Source of the DNA: Siniperca chuatsi
Taxonomy: Eukaryota > Chordata > Actinopteri > Centrarchiformes > Sinipercidae
Assembly: GCF_020085105.1 (NCBI RefSeq)
Contig: NC_058046.1
Coordinates: 29,007,175 to 29,071,174 of the forward strand
Direction of reading: 5' to 3'
DNA: 64,000 bases
Positions 50,601-61,600 of the stretch are shown one piece after another (position 1 is the first letter of the stretch; each line of letters starts with the position of its first letter). Position numbers and translations under genes: made by a program. Below the pieces are notes generated by a model. The model had not been told where the DNA came from, ran no database searches, and saw only the letters and a list, made by a program, of their open reading frames with translations.

Positions 50601-51263
50601 CTGGTATGTAACTGGTAGTATTAGTACTTTTACTTAAGTAAAGAACCTGAATACTTCCTCCACCACTGCCTGTAAGGTCTGTCTGTTTTGTTGAAGAACC
50701 AGTTTGTTTACTAGAAATGATGCTTCAAGGAATTCTAGTGAATGTAGAAACGCCCAAGTCATCATACTGGACTCATTATTGGACACAGGAGCATTCACTT
50801 ACTGGTTACTTGAAGCAGGACACTTGCCCGATAGGAGTTGTTGCCAGGCAGCGTGGAGTTGCACAGGTAGCTACCCTCATCTCCAGGCATCACGCCCCTG
50901 ATGTTCAGACTCCCATCATGCAGCACTGTGAGGCGCTGTCCGGCGGGTGAAGGGCTCGGCGAGGAACCGACACCTCGACTGACTTCTCGTCCATTTTTCA
51001 TCCATGTCGTTAAAGTCGGTGTTACATTACCGTCGGTGTAACACGGAAGTAGAGCGATATCGCCCGGTGCGGCCGTCAGGGCCGTTCCGGTGGAGCCATT
51101 AACCGAAACTGCCGCTTTGACCAGAAGAGGGAGAAAAATAGAAAAACACCGTGAGGAGGACTTTCAGACTCACCTGTGTTACCTGTCTGTCTGGTCGCAG
51201 TAAAAACTCACCTGTTGCAGATAAACACAGTTGTAGAAGCGCTACAGTTGCGACTGTCTTCAT
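38631..51263 (-). CDS. vsig10: V-set and immunoglobulin domain-containing protein 10, 9 exons, 536 aa
   Basis: This is a type I membrane protein of the Ig superfamily, presumably at the cell surface; its ligand is not evident from sequence. Coding exons (minus): 51263-51212 (signal peptide [17 protein letters not shown]), 51114-50803 (Ig1), 48519-48214 (Ig2), 45508-45218 (Ig3), 41344-41060 (Ig4), 40566-40453 (transmembrane), 40296-40284 (13-nt microexon), 38958-38816 and 38725-38631 (acidic cytoplasmic tail, TAG). The total is 1611 nt, 536 residues (human 540). Each Ig domain is one phase 1-1 exon, as usual for this superfamily. Ig signatures: [39 protein letters not shown]. The membrane helix is [20 protein letters not shown], about residues 421-440. 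Many N-x-S/T sites are present. The large introns hold a Tc1-like transposon and MITEs. Confidence 0.92.
39555..39815 (-). repeat. Dispersed repeat, full-length relative of 783-905
   Basis: It contains ATGTCTGTGCGGATTAAACA, GGCTAGCATGTTTCTCCCTG, GCTAAGCTAAGCTAACCAGC and TATTTCCCAAAATATTGAAC, a very common fish interspersed element, in reverse orientation. It is in vsig10 intron 7. Confidence 0.6.
41755..42075 (+). mobile_element. MITE of the GCTGCAACTAACGATTA family, complete-looking copy
   Basis: It starts TGCAGCAACTAACCATTATT and ends ATCGACTGATCATTTCAGCTC. Inside are GTCCAAAACCCAGAGATATT, ACATTTGAGAAAATGGAACC and TTGGCATTTTTGCTTGAAAA. The ends form an inverted repeat (AGCAACTAACCATTA against TGATCATTTCAGCT, imperfect). 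Related pieces lie at 30265, 37764, 49425 and 50105. Confidence 0.6.
42949..44553 (+). mobile_element. Tc1-like DNA transposon, nearly full length, IR/DR type
   Basis: The element is 1605 bp with terminal inverted repeats of about 215-220 bp (42949-43162 and 44334-44553) beginning CAGTGGTGTGAAAAAGTG. Each repeat holds two direct copies of the transposase-binding motif TGTGAAAAAGTG(T/A)TTGCCCC, one at the outer end and one at the inner end: the IR/DR design of the Sleeping Beauty group. A TA borders the left end (42947-42948); the right flank reads TC, so that copy of the target site has mutated. It sits in vsig10 intron 4. Confidence 0.9.
43329..44328 (+). pseudogene. Broken Tc1/mariner transposase
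   Basis: The frame starts [19 protein letters not shown]. It shows the paired-type helix-turn-helix region with [18 protein letters not shown], then a DDE domain: WTDETKVEL (first Asp), LQQDNDPKH (second Asp) and [13 protein letters not shown] (Glu), the DD34E arrangement of Tc1. It is disabled by a frameshift with loss of about 20 codons at the A-run 43806-43816, a second frameshift near 44085, and in-frame stops near 44160 and 44224. The original C-terminus GGPTSY and its stop remain at 44311-44328. Confidence 0.88.
46968..47125 (+). mobile_element. Terminal fragment of a Tc1-like element (CAGTACCTATAAAAATG family)
   Basis: After a TA (46966-46967) comes CAGTACCTATAAAAATGTAT, TTCACCCCCCTTGGAAGTTG and TTTATTGCTTTACAATATTG, a typical Tc1-family end different from the element at 42949. 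The partner end is missing. The same family occurs reversed at 11998-12143. It is in vsig10 intron 3. Confidence 0.6.
47145..47995 (+). repeat. Dispersed repeat (GGGCTGAGTATCGAACCC family), copy 2
   Basis: The left end, GGGCTGAGTATCGAACCCC then TTTTTGAGTTCTGACCGAAAT, and the right end, GGTATCGGACTCAGG then ATTGGCACCAGTATTAAAAC, match the two ends of 35390-35730. The 600-bp middle is different. Confidence 0.5.
49425..50290 (+). repeat. Two partial copies of the GCTGCAACTAACGATTA-type MITE
   Basis: TCTAGTGTAGTGCTGAAATGA occurs twice, at 49418 and 49970, each time followed by an AATCAATTA(G/A)-type segment. The second copy is interrupted at about 50000 by foreign sequence and resumes at about 50105 with ACAACAGTTTGGATAACTGA and TTAATCATTTATAAAGAAAA. 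Both lie in vsig10 intron 2. Confidence 0.45.
50323..50668 (+). mobile_element. hAT-like MITE (CAGTGGTGGAAAGTAACTAAGTA family), copy 2
   Basis: It begins CAGCGGTGGAATGTAACTAAG and ends GAATACTTCCTCCACCACTG, with the same internal TACTTTTACTTAAGTAA motif as copy 1. It lies in vsig10 intron 2, about 135 bp from the exon 2 donor. Confidence 0.7.
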
Positions 51264-51579
51264 GTTAACTTTCCAAATAGCTACATCGCCCTCAAACAAA
51301 AGTGAACATAAGGTTTCTAACCCAAACCTGTGTGACTAGTCCACCTGTGTGAGCACGTCTGTAACACACAGCAGCACAGTGGACACCAGCACGCCCATTA
51401 TAAACCTTAGAAAGACTACAGTGTAAGCAGAGGTGACCAGTCTGACATGATGTGACTTCTGGCGGACGTGCTTTGTTTACTAGAGCATGCTGATCCGGAA
51501 CCTTTGGCACGATAAACCACACCCTGACCTCACCTTGTTAAAGGTACAGTAACACAATTGACTTATTATAAGATGGTAA

Positions 51580-51580
<1 letters not shown>

Positions 51581-51617
<37 letters not shown>
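51581..51617. repeat. (TTA)n microsatellite
   Basis: About twelve TTA/ATT units run directly into the CAGTGGTGGAAGAAGTATTC end of a MITE at 51618. Such repeats often grow at the edges of these elements. Confidence 0.9.
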
Positions 51618-51950
51618 CAGTGGTGGAAGAAGTATTCAGATCCTTTATTTCATTTAAATTACTAATACCACACTGTGAAAATACTCCACTACAAGTAAAA
51701 GTCCTGCATTCAAAACCTTACTTAAGTAAAAGTATGTAAGTATTATCAGCAAAATGTAAGTATCAAAAGGAAAAGTATTCATTCTGTAGTAAAATGTTCC
51801 CTGTCAGTGTTTTACTATTATATCTGATGTTTATGGATTAATATTACTGCTGCATTAATGTGTATGTTGCATTTTGCTACTGTAGATGTTTAAGATTAAG
51901 ATTTTAACTACTTTATATACTGCTGGGTAGTTTAATCTACAGCACTGCAT
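51618..51950 (-). mobile_element. hAT-like MITE (CAGTGGTGGAAAGTAACTAAGTA family), copy 3, truncated
   Basis: CAGTGGTGGAAGAAGTATTC is the reverse complement of the right end of copies 1 and 2, so this copy is inverted. Its other end is missing; similarity fades near TTTAATCTACAGCACTGCAT. It sits upstream of vsig10. Confidence 0.65.
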
Positions 51951-54344
51951 CATGTTGCTGTCCTGTGAGAAGCACGTTTCTCTAAAAAGTCAACTTTTCA
52001 CGAGCTCAGAAAAACAGCCCTGTTATCAGCTTTGTGATGATGCATTTTCCATCTAATCAGGCGGGGTAAAATAGTTTACTTAGTTTAAGAAGGAGAATTT
52101 TCTCACCCCACAAAGGAACACTTTCTGTAGTTTTTTGAATGGGATTTGCTGGTGACCTAGAGTGTTGAACATGGCAGCCTGTGTGACGGTGTTACAGATT
52201 TCTACTGTTTTGACAGGTTTTAACAGATTGTAAGAGGCTCTTACACGACAGTAGCAGGGATTTTTGCAAGCTTTAGCACTTCAGCTGCTTGCTTTACATT
52301 CAGAATCTGAATCAGGTTTATTGCCAAGTAGGTTTGCACATTTTTTGAGAATTTGCCTTGGTATTTTTTGGTGCATTACAATAAACATAGTAAGAGAAAA
52401 GAAAAAGCAAGTACTGCAAAAGAATCAGAAATATGAAATAGAAATTTACAATAAAAAATGGAATATATATATGAAAAATATGTAACATATATCTGTTTTA
52501 AAATGAAAAGACATACAGTGTTTGAAACAAAGAGGATAGAATGTGCAAAATATTGACCAAGGAGTGCGCATGTTCACAGTAAGAGCATGTGTGCAAGCTA
52601 ATAATCCAAAAATGTGCGTTAATGTAATGCATTCACATGTGGAGACTTTACGTAATGTAATGTGCAGTGTCAATGGGGCGGGATATGAGTCCGTGTCAGT
52701 GGGGGTTCTGGGCCTCGCTGATGAGGTCAGCTGCAGTTGGGAAGAGATTTTAGCTGACCATTCACTTCTGCGTGGTATGAAAATCAACTTTTGAAACTTG
52801 CTTAAGCTGTATAATTGTCAAAGTTACATAATCATTATTAGGTGATGCAATGCAAACTCTCCATATCAATCTGAACATAAAATGCATTACAACACAACAA
52901 AAATGTCAAAAGTTGACAAAAGGTCAAATAAATAGAGTCATAAATAGATCCAAAATACTTTTTTTTAATCAAAAACACAGAAAAAATGTACAGCTGTGAT
53001 ATAAAGTACATGTGATTTGTAGTAAATTGATTAAAACATGCAAAACCACTGGTATGGTCTTTTAACTGATTTTACTTAAGCAGATATGTGTTGAGCGTTC
53101 GGACTCTGCATGGTGGCATATCATCTGACTTTGAACTGGGCCCCTAATTGAAACGTTGCCTTGGATTATGGCACACGGGATAGTAATAATAATGACTGTG
53201 TGTACTGGTTTAACATACAGTTATTGTTATCTTCATTGTTTAAACCTGCAATTCTTTTAAAATACATGTATAATAACACATGTAAAACATGTATTCTGGC
53301 AAACTTTAAATTATCTGTGAGTGTTTAAATGCAATTCATATTCATAACAATGTTAAGTATAATTTCATTTACTATAGGTTGACTGTTCATTTAATTAGTC
53401 GTTACTCTCTCACTAGTAGCCTTTCCACTAAATTCTCTAAGTCAACATTAACAAACTTATTCACATACTGTATAAGGAAGCAATGCGACAGAACTGTGTT
53501 TTGTGTGTGAGAGTGTGTTTTGAGGTCTGTGGCATGCAATTTGAACCACTGCCATAAAGGAGATAACAGGCATCATTCACTACAACTAGTTTCTATGAAC
53601 AACTATACTCATTACCACAGACCTGCTCTAACCCCATAGAGGAATAATAATGTTTTTCAATTTACTAAATTAATTAAACAGTTCTCTCATAGTCAGACCC
53701 CCTTTTCTAAAAATGGCATGTCTGGAAACAAAAAGTGTGTTAATGGAGCATGTGAGCTGGAGGGGGACGAGCTCAGGACGGGTGTTCTGATTGACAGACA
53801 TTTTAGCAAACCACAATCCACGTAGCAGTGAGGCGACAGCGCCACGTGGTGGTCATCTGCAGCTGGTGCTGTTTGTGCCGTTCACATGTAGTCAGATTAC
53901 TGGGAAAATATAAATCACCTCATTGTACCAAACACAAGAAGCATCAGTAAATTAATTTACCTCCCACTTGACTTGGCGTTAAAATTACGAAGGCATGACA
54001 GCATATATCACTACTAATATATCACTACTAGGGTCAAAACGGGCCACAAACTTGGTAATGAGTTACCTAATGGGAATTTACATCAAAATTATCTGGTGTT
54101 ATTAACGCTACAGCAGGGAATTACCTTACAAAACATGATTAACACCTACTGTAGTTCGTCTAAGGCTGATTAATAATTCGAATAAAGACATTTTGGATTA
54201 AATTGATTCAATTTGTTAGCTAAACACACAAAATCTTCACCAGTTTCCATATCTTCTTGTGGTACGTGAACGCAGCACTTGTGGCAGTTTTTTGTGTACC
54301 TGCAAGTAGCTAGCGGTTCAGTTCGCAGCGGACAACGAGTCAAA

Positions 54345-56166
54345 ATGCCCGTAGATTTGAGCCAGTGGACCGGGCCTCTTGCCCTGCAGGAGGTCGATGA
54401 AAAGCCTGCACACCCCCTGACACTTAAATACGACTCTGTGGAAATCGACGAGCTCGGGAAAGTGCTCACGCCAACACAGGTTAGTCAGCTAACTTAATGT
54501 CTAGTGTTAGCTTAAAAGCTATATTGCTAGCGCCACGATAACACGTATTTCTTTTAATAAACACTGCTCTGTAATTGATTATTTGGTATCAGCATGTTTG
54601 TAAATGTTTGCCAACAATGAATTAGGTTACATAATGCCTCCAGCGTGTCTGCAGCTGTAATAGATGGCGAATAGCGGCCCCACATGGGCGTCAAAGCTGC
54701 CAAAGCTTGGCCATCCAGCCATCTAAGCGTCAAAGCTGACGCATCAGTTCTGATCAGTTTTACCCGTGTTCACCTGCAGGTGCAGAATCGTCCCACCGGC
54801 ATCGAGTGGGAAGGATGTGACTCCAGTAAGATGTACACTTTGGCCTTGACCGACCCTGATGCTCCCAGCAGGAAAGACCCCAAATTCAGGTGAGAAGAGC
54901 AGGCACACTGAATACTGTAATTTATGTGACAAAGAAAACTATTAAATTGTGCCCATAAAATGCAAGTAACGGTTGGAATTGGCCTTTCTTTTGCTAGAGA
55001 AATGTCACTGCATTGTAGGGAACCAAAAGGGGGTTCAGTATTGTGGTCTGAGGGACACTGGCCCCTGGTGGACCCATGATTAAAATTACTCCCCACCCCA
55101 CCCACTTTCTGTCTCTGGTGCTGCTTATGATTGGTTCGTTGCACTTGTTACTACAAGCACACCGAGAATGGCAATGCTAAACTTTGTTGTGTGTAAAAAC
55201 AGAAAACATCTCTTGTACTCTATTTAAAATTAAGTCAGATGTCATATAGTGCTTTTAATTCTGTATCTGCATCGTAATTTGATTTGGGGGGGTTTTGCCT
55301 TTCATTAAAGGGAGTGGCACCACTTTCTGGTGGTCAACATGAAAGGGAATGATGTGTCCTCTGGCTGCGTCATGTCGGACTACGTGGGATCTGGTCCTCC
55401 CAAGGGCACAGGTATAAGAGAGAATGACGCTTAGAGAACGCACTATTAAAGGATAGAGATGGTTTTCATTTTGACCAAGACATGATTGGATGGATATGTG
55501 TCCATGTTTTTGCTGAATGTCCCATATTTGGGGTGAAGTTCAAGACAAATAATGTTCTTCTACACAAGGAGTATAGTGCATGTAATCCTGGAATCTGCAG
55601 GCTGTCAGAAAGGCTTAAAATGCCTAACAAACACATCATGTTTTAAGCTGAAGTTTGACGAAGCTGGTCTGTTTGTGAGACTACGCGCAGGTTATGTCAA
55701 GCTGAAATAAAACTTTCCACGGGACTTGTTAAATTGAAGACATCTAACTGGTCATCCATCAGTTTACTTTTATCTGCTGTTCGATATTTAACTACTGCTT
55801 TGGAGTTTGGCACGTCTGCAGCCTTTGCCACTGTTAATTTTAAACAGTATCTGTACCCTGGCCTCAATCATTTAGAGTTTTTTTTTTTTTTTCCTTCGAG
55901 CAGCACTGTAATGCCACATTTATAAACCTCAGTCTTTGTCCCCGTCAGGTCTCCACAGATACGTGTGGCTGGTGTACGAGCAGCCAGGCAGCCTGTCCTG
56001 TTCTGAGACCGTCCTCACTAACCGTTCCGGAGACGGCCGCGGCAAGTTCAAGATCAAGAGCTTCAGGCAGAAATACGACCTGGGAGCCCCGGTGGCGGGA
56101 ACCTGCTACCAGGCCGAGTGGGACGACTACGTCCCCAAACTGTACGAGCAGCTGGCCGGAAAATAA
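54345..56166 (+). CDS. pebp1: Phosphatidylethanolamine-binding protein 1 (RAF kinase inhibitor protein), 4 exons, 187 aa
   Basis: PEBP1 is a small cytosolic protein that binds phospholipid head groups and RAF1, blocking RAF-MEK signalling. Exons 54345-54479, 54780-54889, 55311-55411 and 55949-56166 (TAA) join to 564 nt, 187 residues, the same length as the human protein. The ligand pocket is intact: D70 and P74 in DPDAPS, H86 in EWHHF, and H118 in GLHRYVW. The serine matching human S153, the PKC site that switches the partner from RAF1 to GRK2, is present in KIKSFRQKY. The N-terminus [11 protein letters not shown] matches the processed HCNP peptide region. An AATAAA lies at 56394-56399. It diverges from vsig10 and converges on taok3. 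Confidence 0.97.
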
Positions 56167-56393
56167 ATAAAAAGACTCAACTCCAGAGCGTTCTGCACTA
56201 GGAATTCCCACAGAGGCTGCTGGTCTGTAGGATATTCCCATTCTTGCAAGAAGCAAAAAAAACCCAACAGTAACAAAGCATTTTTTTTTTTTTAGTGTGC
56301 CACTGAATATTTTTTTTTTCTCCCCACTGTTGCCTACCCATGCTGTGACACACATAACCGCTCCTCTCAATGACGTCACCTGCACTATTCTGC

Positions 56394-56399
56394 AATAAA
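56394..56399 (+). terminator. pebp1: pebp1 polyadenylation signal AATAAA
   Basis: A canonical AATAAA lies 228 nt past the pebp1 stop codon, next to the sequence CTATTCTGCAATAAATCTG. It is the most distal clear signal before the repeat-poor gap that follows. An earlier AATAAA overlaps the stop at 56162-56171 but is probably too close to be used. Confidence 0.6.
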
Positions 56400-57483
56400 T
56401 CTGTTAAACACTGAAATGGTTGCGTTCTTTGTAGAGATGTTTTCTGATCCTATGGTGGCTGATAGATTTGGATCCTCCATAACATCTTATTATTAAACAT
56501 ATTGTAAAGTATTATGTGATGATAAATGGGAGGAATCATTTGAGAAATAGAGAAATTTGTTCCACTGACATCTAGATAATTAGAACCAGGAGCATTTCAA
56601 TTATGGACATTGGTTATATGTATATATATCATTTACTGTAAAAGGTGTCAGCAAGTACAATATACCTACATTTCGACTGGAGTAACGAGGGTCTAAATTT
56701 AGTTCGTGGGTGGGAGGTCCTTGCCCACAAAATGATTCCCCCCTTATTCCCGTGGTATTAGTTTCAGTCACCCACAAACTGTCGTCGGTTGGTCGGTCCA
56801 ACAAAAGCCCTGAAGTGAGGGACACCAAACTTTATTTGCAATTGTTTTATTGCATTTTTTTTATTATCATATAACTGTTGAAGTTCAGGTTAGTAACAGT
56901 ACTGCAGACAGGAGTAATTGTCTTGAAATTTGCTCAGTTTTATCCAACATACTGTAAGTAACCTTTATTCTTGCTAACAACTGGGTCTTTCATTTTTGAA
57001 CCTTCGTGACCTCAGCTGTGCACCAGCTGTGCAATGTGAGATAAGGATTTGTCAGAAAGTTGCCTGATAATCAGATTGAAATAGCATGTTTTCACTTTAT
57101 TTTTACTGTATAGCACTACTGTTACTACTAATAAAATTTAAAATCACTGAAAAAAGAGACAGATGCCTACGATACAGTAGTTCCAGGATCTCATGCTTAA
57201 AAAGCTTTATCAGGTAGAATATTTAAAACCAGTCGGCTACTTCTGCACAGTAAAAAGGGATGAAATGTTGAAGACTTGTCCAACCATGTTTTCAGCTCAG
57301 AGGTCAGCAGCCGTGCGCGCTGTCAAAATGTTCCAAATTTAAATCAGCAGGTTTAAATTACTTTATCTCCTGGTTTGTTCATCTTAAATGCTTTTTGCTG
57401 TTGTATACAGTGAATATGATGATATGAGGAATTCATATTGGACATATATATAACAACACATCCTTCATTTGTGTGATGAGCAC

Positions 57484-58664
57484 TTTATTTACAAATATAA
57501 TTAAAAGCTCTGACAGATTCATGCTTTCTTTTAACCTGGAAAAAAATTAAAGTGCATGCAATAATAAAGCATCATACTGGTCTGGTTTATAAGAAAATAC
57601 ACAGCTTGAGAATTGTGTAAAGCAAGAAAAAAAAAAATTAAAATCCCACTGAGAGGACTCAAATACTATCTGAGGAGGGGGGAGGAAAAAAAGCGCCTTT
57701 AAAAATTCTTTTTTGATTTGAATGACAGTTAAAATACAATACGAAAATAAGTAAAAGCTCTCCATAAATCCTTCTATACACAAAGTACAAGTCCCCGCGC
57801 CCCCCCCCACATTAAGCCCTTTGTGCTAGCTGGGAGTTGGAGTTCACGTGTCACATGTATTATTCACATTGGCTGCCAGTGCAGAGAAATCTGTACGATA
57901 CACATATTGAGTACCATGATTCACCCTCCCCTCAGTAATCAAATTCACCCGAAGGAGTCACATTTATCATAAGCGTACCTGTATGTACATCGTGATATTT
58001 GTCTCTCAAAGTATCAAATTATTCAAATTTGTCATAAAAATGTCCTGATGAATAAATACCAAAAAGTGTTGAAAGAAGCAGCGCAGACGGACGGCTGTGG
58101 AAGGATCGGCTGTTTGATTTATCGCTTCAAGAGATTATTTTTTTTTTGCACTGCTTGAGACCGAAAAACTAACGAAAAAATGAAATCATCTCTAAAAATT
58201 CATGTTTGTAGAGCGATTTCGCTCATCGAACTGCCCTCATTTTTCTCTCCCTCCTTCTCTCGTCTTCCACTTTTAGTCACACCAAAAGTGTCATCATTGC
58301 ACAATAAACAAGAAACACTGTGACTATGTTATCATTATTCTTACAAAAACATGACAACTACAGGAAGTTATCCAGCATATTTTTTTTTGTCATCTTGTGA
58401 CACCACGAGAGGCAAGGAGGGGGAGGAAGTTAGGTGGGTTTGGCGGCATTAAAACCTGCCATCGGCTCTGTCTGACCAGCCCAAGAAATCTGATTCTGGA
58501 GCAGTTTTTTTTTTTTTTTTTTTTGCGTCTGTTTGTTTGAGTGGGGGCGTCAGCAGCAGTAAACACCTGCACTGTCAGGTCAGGTAAAAGGAGAGGAGGG
58601 GTGTACTGAGGCAGACGGACGCCCGGGGACCACGAGAGACGGCGGCAGCGGTGACGGCAGTCCC
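57484..58664 (-). other. taok3: Probable taok3 3' untranslated region with polyadenylation signal
   Basis: Downstream of the taok3 TGA, the first clear AATAAA on the minus strand is at 57489-57484, preceded by about 1.2 kb of non-coding, T- and A-rich sequence. The pebp1 AATAAA at 56394 faces it, leaving about 1.1 kb between the two convergent genes in which I recognise nothing. Confidence 0.55.
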
Positions 58665-61600
58665 TCATCTGTAGTCGTCCTTGGGGAGGTCCAGGGTGCC
58701 CAGGTTGCCGAAGCCCAGCCGCATGCTCTCCATGTCGAAGCTGTCGGTCTCCCGCTCCTGGCGCTCCAGCAGGTGTTTGATCCGGTCGGTTCGCTCCTTC
58801 TGAAGGGAAACCAGCTCCTCTTCAATCTGCAGGAAACACAGAGGAATGAGGGATATTCAGTAGAAATTTCTAATTCGTTTTTATTTCATTTGTAGTTTAG
58901 TTGGCATTACAATGATGGGTTTGGTAGTTTTGATTTTATTCTATACAAAGTTTTAGTTTTGTATAATCTTGTCATGAAAGATTTAGACACAACATCTGTA
59001 AAATATACAGTCCAAATGCAACAGCAATGTAAGAAACACTACAGTATATCGCTTTTTATAATGTACATTTTTTAAGACAAGTGTGCAAAAACGAATTCAT
59101 TCTCAAAATAGAAAAAAAGCGATAGTATCTGTGCAACTTACTAATATTCTTGCTGACATATTTTAGCCTGAGCAGACAATTTGACTTGTGATAGCAAAAG
59201 AAGCATAGGTGGAACCAATGACATTAATGTTATTAGTTCCACCTAATGTGTAATTTAAATGTCCCAGTAAGACATCAGTGAGGCAGCATGCACAACACCA
59301 GGGCCCTGGAACTGGCACACAAAGGGAATGCAGCCATTATCAGTGGTATTAATTCCACCTGTGTTTGACCAGTCAAATTAAAAAGGAGGTGCAAACTTCT
59401 ACACAGGGATAGAGAAGAAACAGGTAAAAAGTCAAAAACACCGCAGCTACAATGTAAACCAAAAGGGATAACTTTATGAATGCACAACCTAGCAGAGAGA
59501 TGATTGGAGCAATATGATAGTATAATTTATGGATGTCTTCATCTGTCCAGGATTAAGAATATAATAGAATCATTTTCAAACCAAAGTTACAATTTTAAGG
59601 TATAGAGTTGTTAAAGGCCCAGCACACCCACACACAAGTGTTTGCAGTTATTCTGGTAAAACCTTTGCTCAGATTAAAGTTGCTTTGCTGGATTTTATGG
59701 AACTTTACCAAATATGCAGACCTGTTGTCATTTGTTATTTGAAATGCCCAATGAAGGTTGCTTGACCGAAACGCAGCTAATCAAATGCTCCGTTAAGTGT
59801 TGACATTGTGTGGGAGCTGATTTTTGTTTGTCAAATACTTCTACTAATAAGGATGTTAAAAGTTGAAATTGTCCTGTCCCAACAGGTGCAACAAATTTGA
59901 CAGGAAAGTGGGGGAGATGTCAATCAAGCTTAATCTGTACATGCCTACACAGTCCTGAAGGAGAGGTCTAATTGAGCAAAATGAGTAAAAACACCTTGGC
60001 TGGGAATCATGAGTGTGTAGGTACTTTAAGATAGCAGTTCTGGGATACAACATCATTTTTTAGATCTAATATTTAATTTCTGTAGTTGGTATTTGCCAGA
60101 GGTAGAAAAGCCTTGCAGTATAATGCAGTTCAATACACCACAGTACAAACTGCAGCCTCAAAACGCACTTCTGACACAGTCACGCTGTAACCTTTACAAA
60201 TGCTGTATTTATCGCAGGGCCATTGTGTTGGTTTTCATGATACTGCAGAGTCGTTCCTGTGCTTGTCCACCCCCTGTAGCTATCTATCCTTACTAAATAA
60301 CCTTAAAGAAGTGGCATACTATGATATGTGCATCTGGATGCAGACTTTGATGTGGTGTAAGTGTGTTAAGTTGTATTAATCAGGTTCTGTTGTGGCAGGA
60401 GTTGTGTCTGCTGGATCTTTCAGCCGAACACCCACATTAGCTCGGCACACACATCCACAGGTGCAGACAAAGCACTGCATGGCGCAATACGGCAATCTGG
60501 CCAACTACTGAGCATGCACAGAAAACTCCAGACTTTGACCATGAACCGAACCGGAGGACAATAGTGCTTCTAAAAACCATGACATCATCCCAGTCCCAGA
60601 GTGCAGATCCGGACACAGCCAGGAGATGGCGACAGACCACTGCAGCACGCTCAGACGCCATTGGACCCAGCAGAACTGGTTCAGGGCGGCATTTCAAACG
60701 TCTCTTCCTTTGTTGTCGGAGTGCTGTCTACTAGACTGTAGCGATGACGTCGGTCACTTTGGAAGGAGGCGTACTCTGCCGTTCTAATCTTACCGCATGT
60801 CACTGGTATGCATGGCAGGTTGTCCGAATAGTCACATAAAAGATGTGTCTCTATCAGGAGTGTCATGCACCCAAATTAGGGGACACAGATTTAAAACTGT
60901 CAAATAAATGTAAGAAAAAGTTAAATTATAACAAAAGCTTGCAACACAGCTGCAGATGCCATAATTAATACCACTTCATAACTGATAAATTACAAAATAA
61001 AAGCAATGAAAATGTCATGGGTTTACATTGGGATGATTTTAGCATATCTATGGGCATTTAGATTGGACACATGCGACAACCTATTAAGAACAAGCTATAC
61101 TAAAAAGCTAAACTGTATTCATTGTTTCTTATTATAAATAGAGGATGACAAAAAATGTCGTAATAAGAGAACAGTACTGTTGTGTAGAGATTTCACCACC
61201 ATTAGGAGTGTGTGGGAGAGAAATGGTTGTCTGCTCCCTGCAGGAAGGCATGCCACTGTCATCACCACCTGTGGTGAGGGAAATCTGTGTGTGTGTCTGT
61301 GTGAACTCATGAATGTCTGTCTGGGTCGCCTTTCATGCCCACACTGCCTGCTGAGGTGGATGCAAATGTGTATCCGGACCTGTTCACTTAAGCATCGAGG
61401 CGTGCTCAAAAACCAGCGCTGGACTGTTTGTATTTCAACTTATTACCGCCAGTTTGTGTTTTTCTACAAACTTGCATACTTCAGACCTTTAAAAGGCTTC
61501 TTTACTTCCTGTATGTGATGTACTGTAAGTCCTGTTGGGGATGTTGGAAGACAGAATACAAATAAGGATTATTCTACTGTTATTAAACTGTAAACATCAA

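Larger units (their letters stand above)
51264..54344. other. vsig10-pebp1 divergent intergenic region
   Basis: The vsig10 promoter should lie in 51264-51540 and the pebp1 promoter just below 54345; neither has a clear TATA box. Apart from the TTA repeat and MITE copy 3, 52290-52790 resembles a fish interspersed repeat (GAATCAGGTTTATTGCCAAG, TAGGTTTGCACATTTTTTGAG, GTTCTGGGCCTCGCTGATGA). The remainder is AT-rich and featureless. CACGTGGTGGTCATCTGC at 53842 lies in a short GC-rich patch. Confidence 0.4.

Noticed and set aside
52446..52794. Opposed ORFs upstream of vsig10 (113 and 83 codons)
   Set aside because: They lie in sequence that resembles a fish interspersed repeat and have no recognisable domain.
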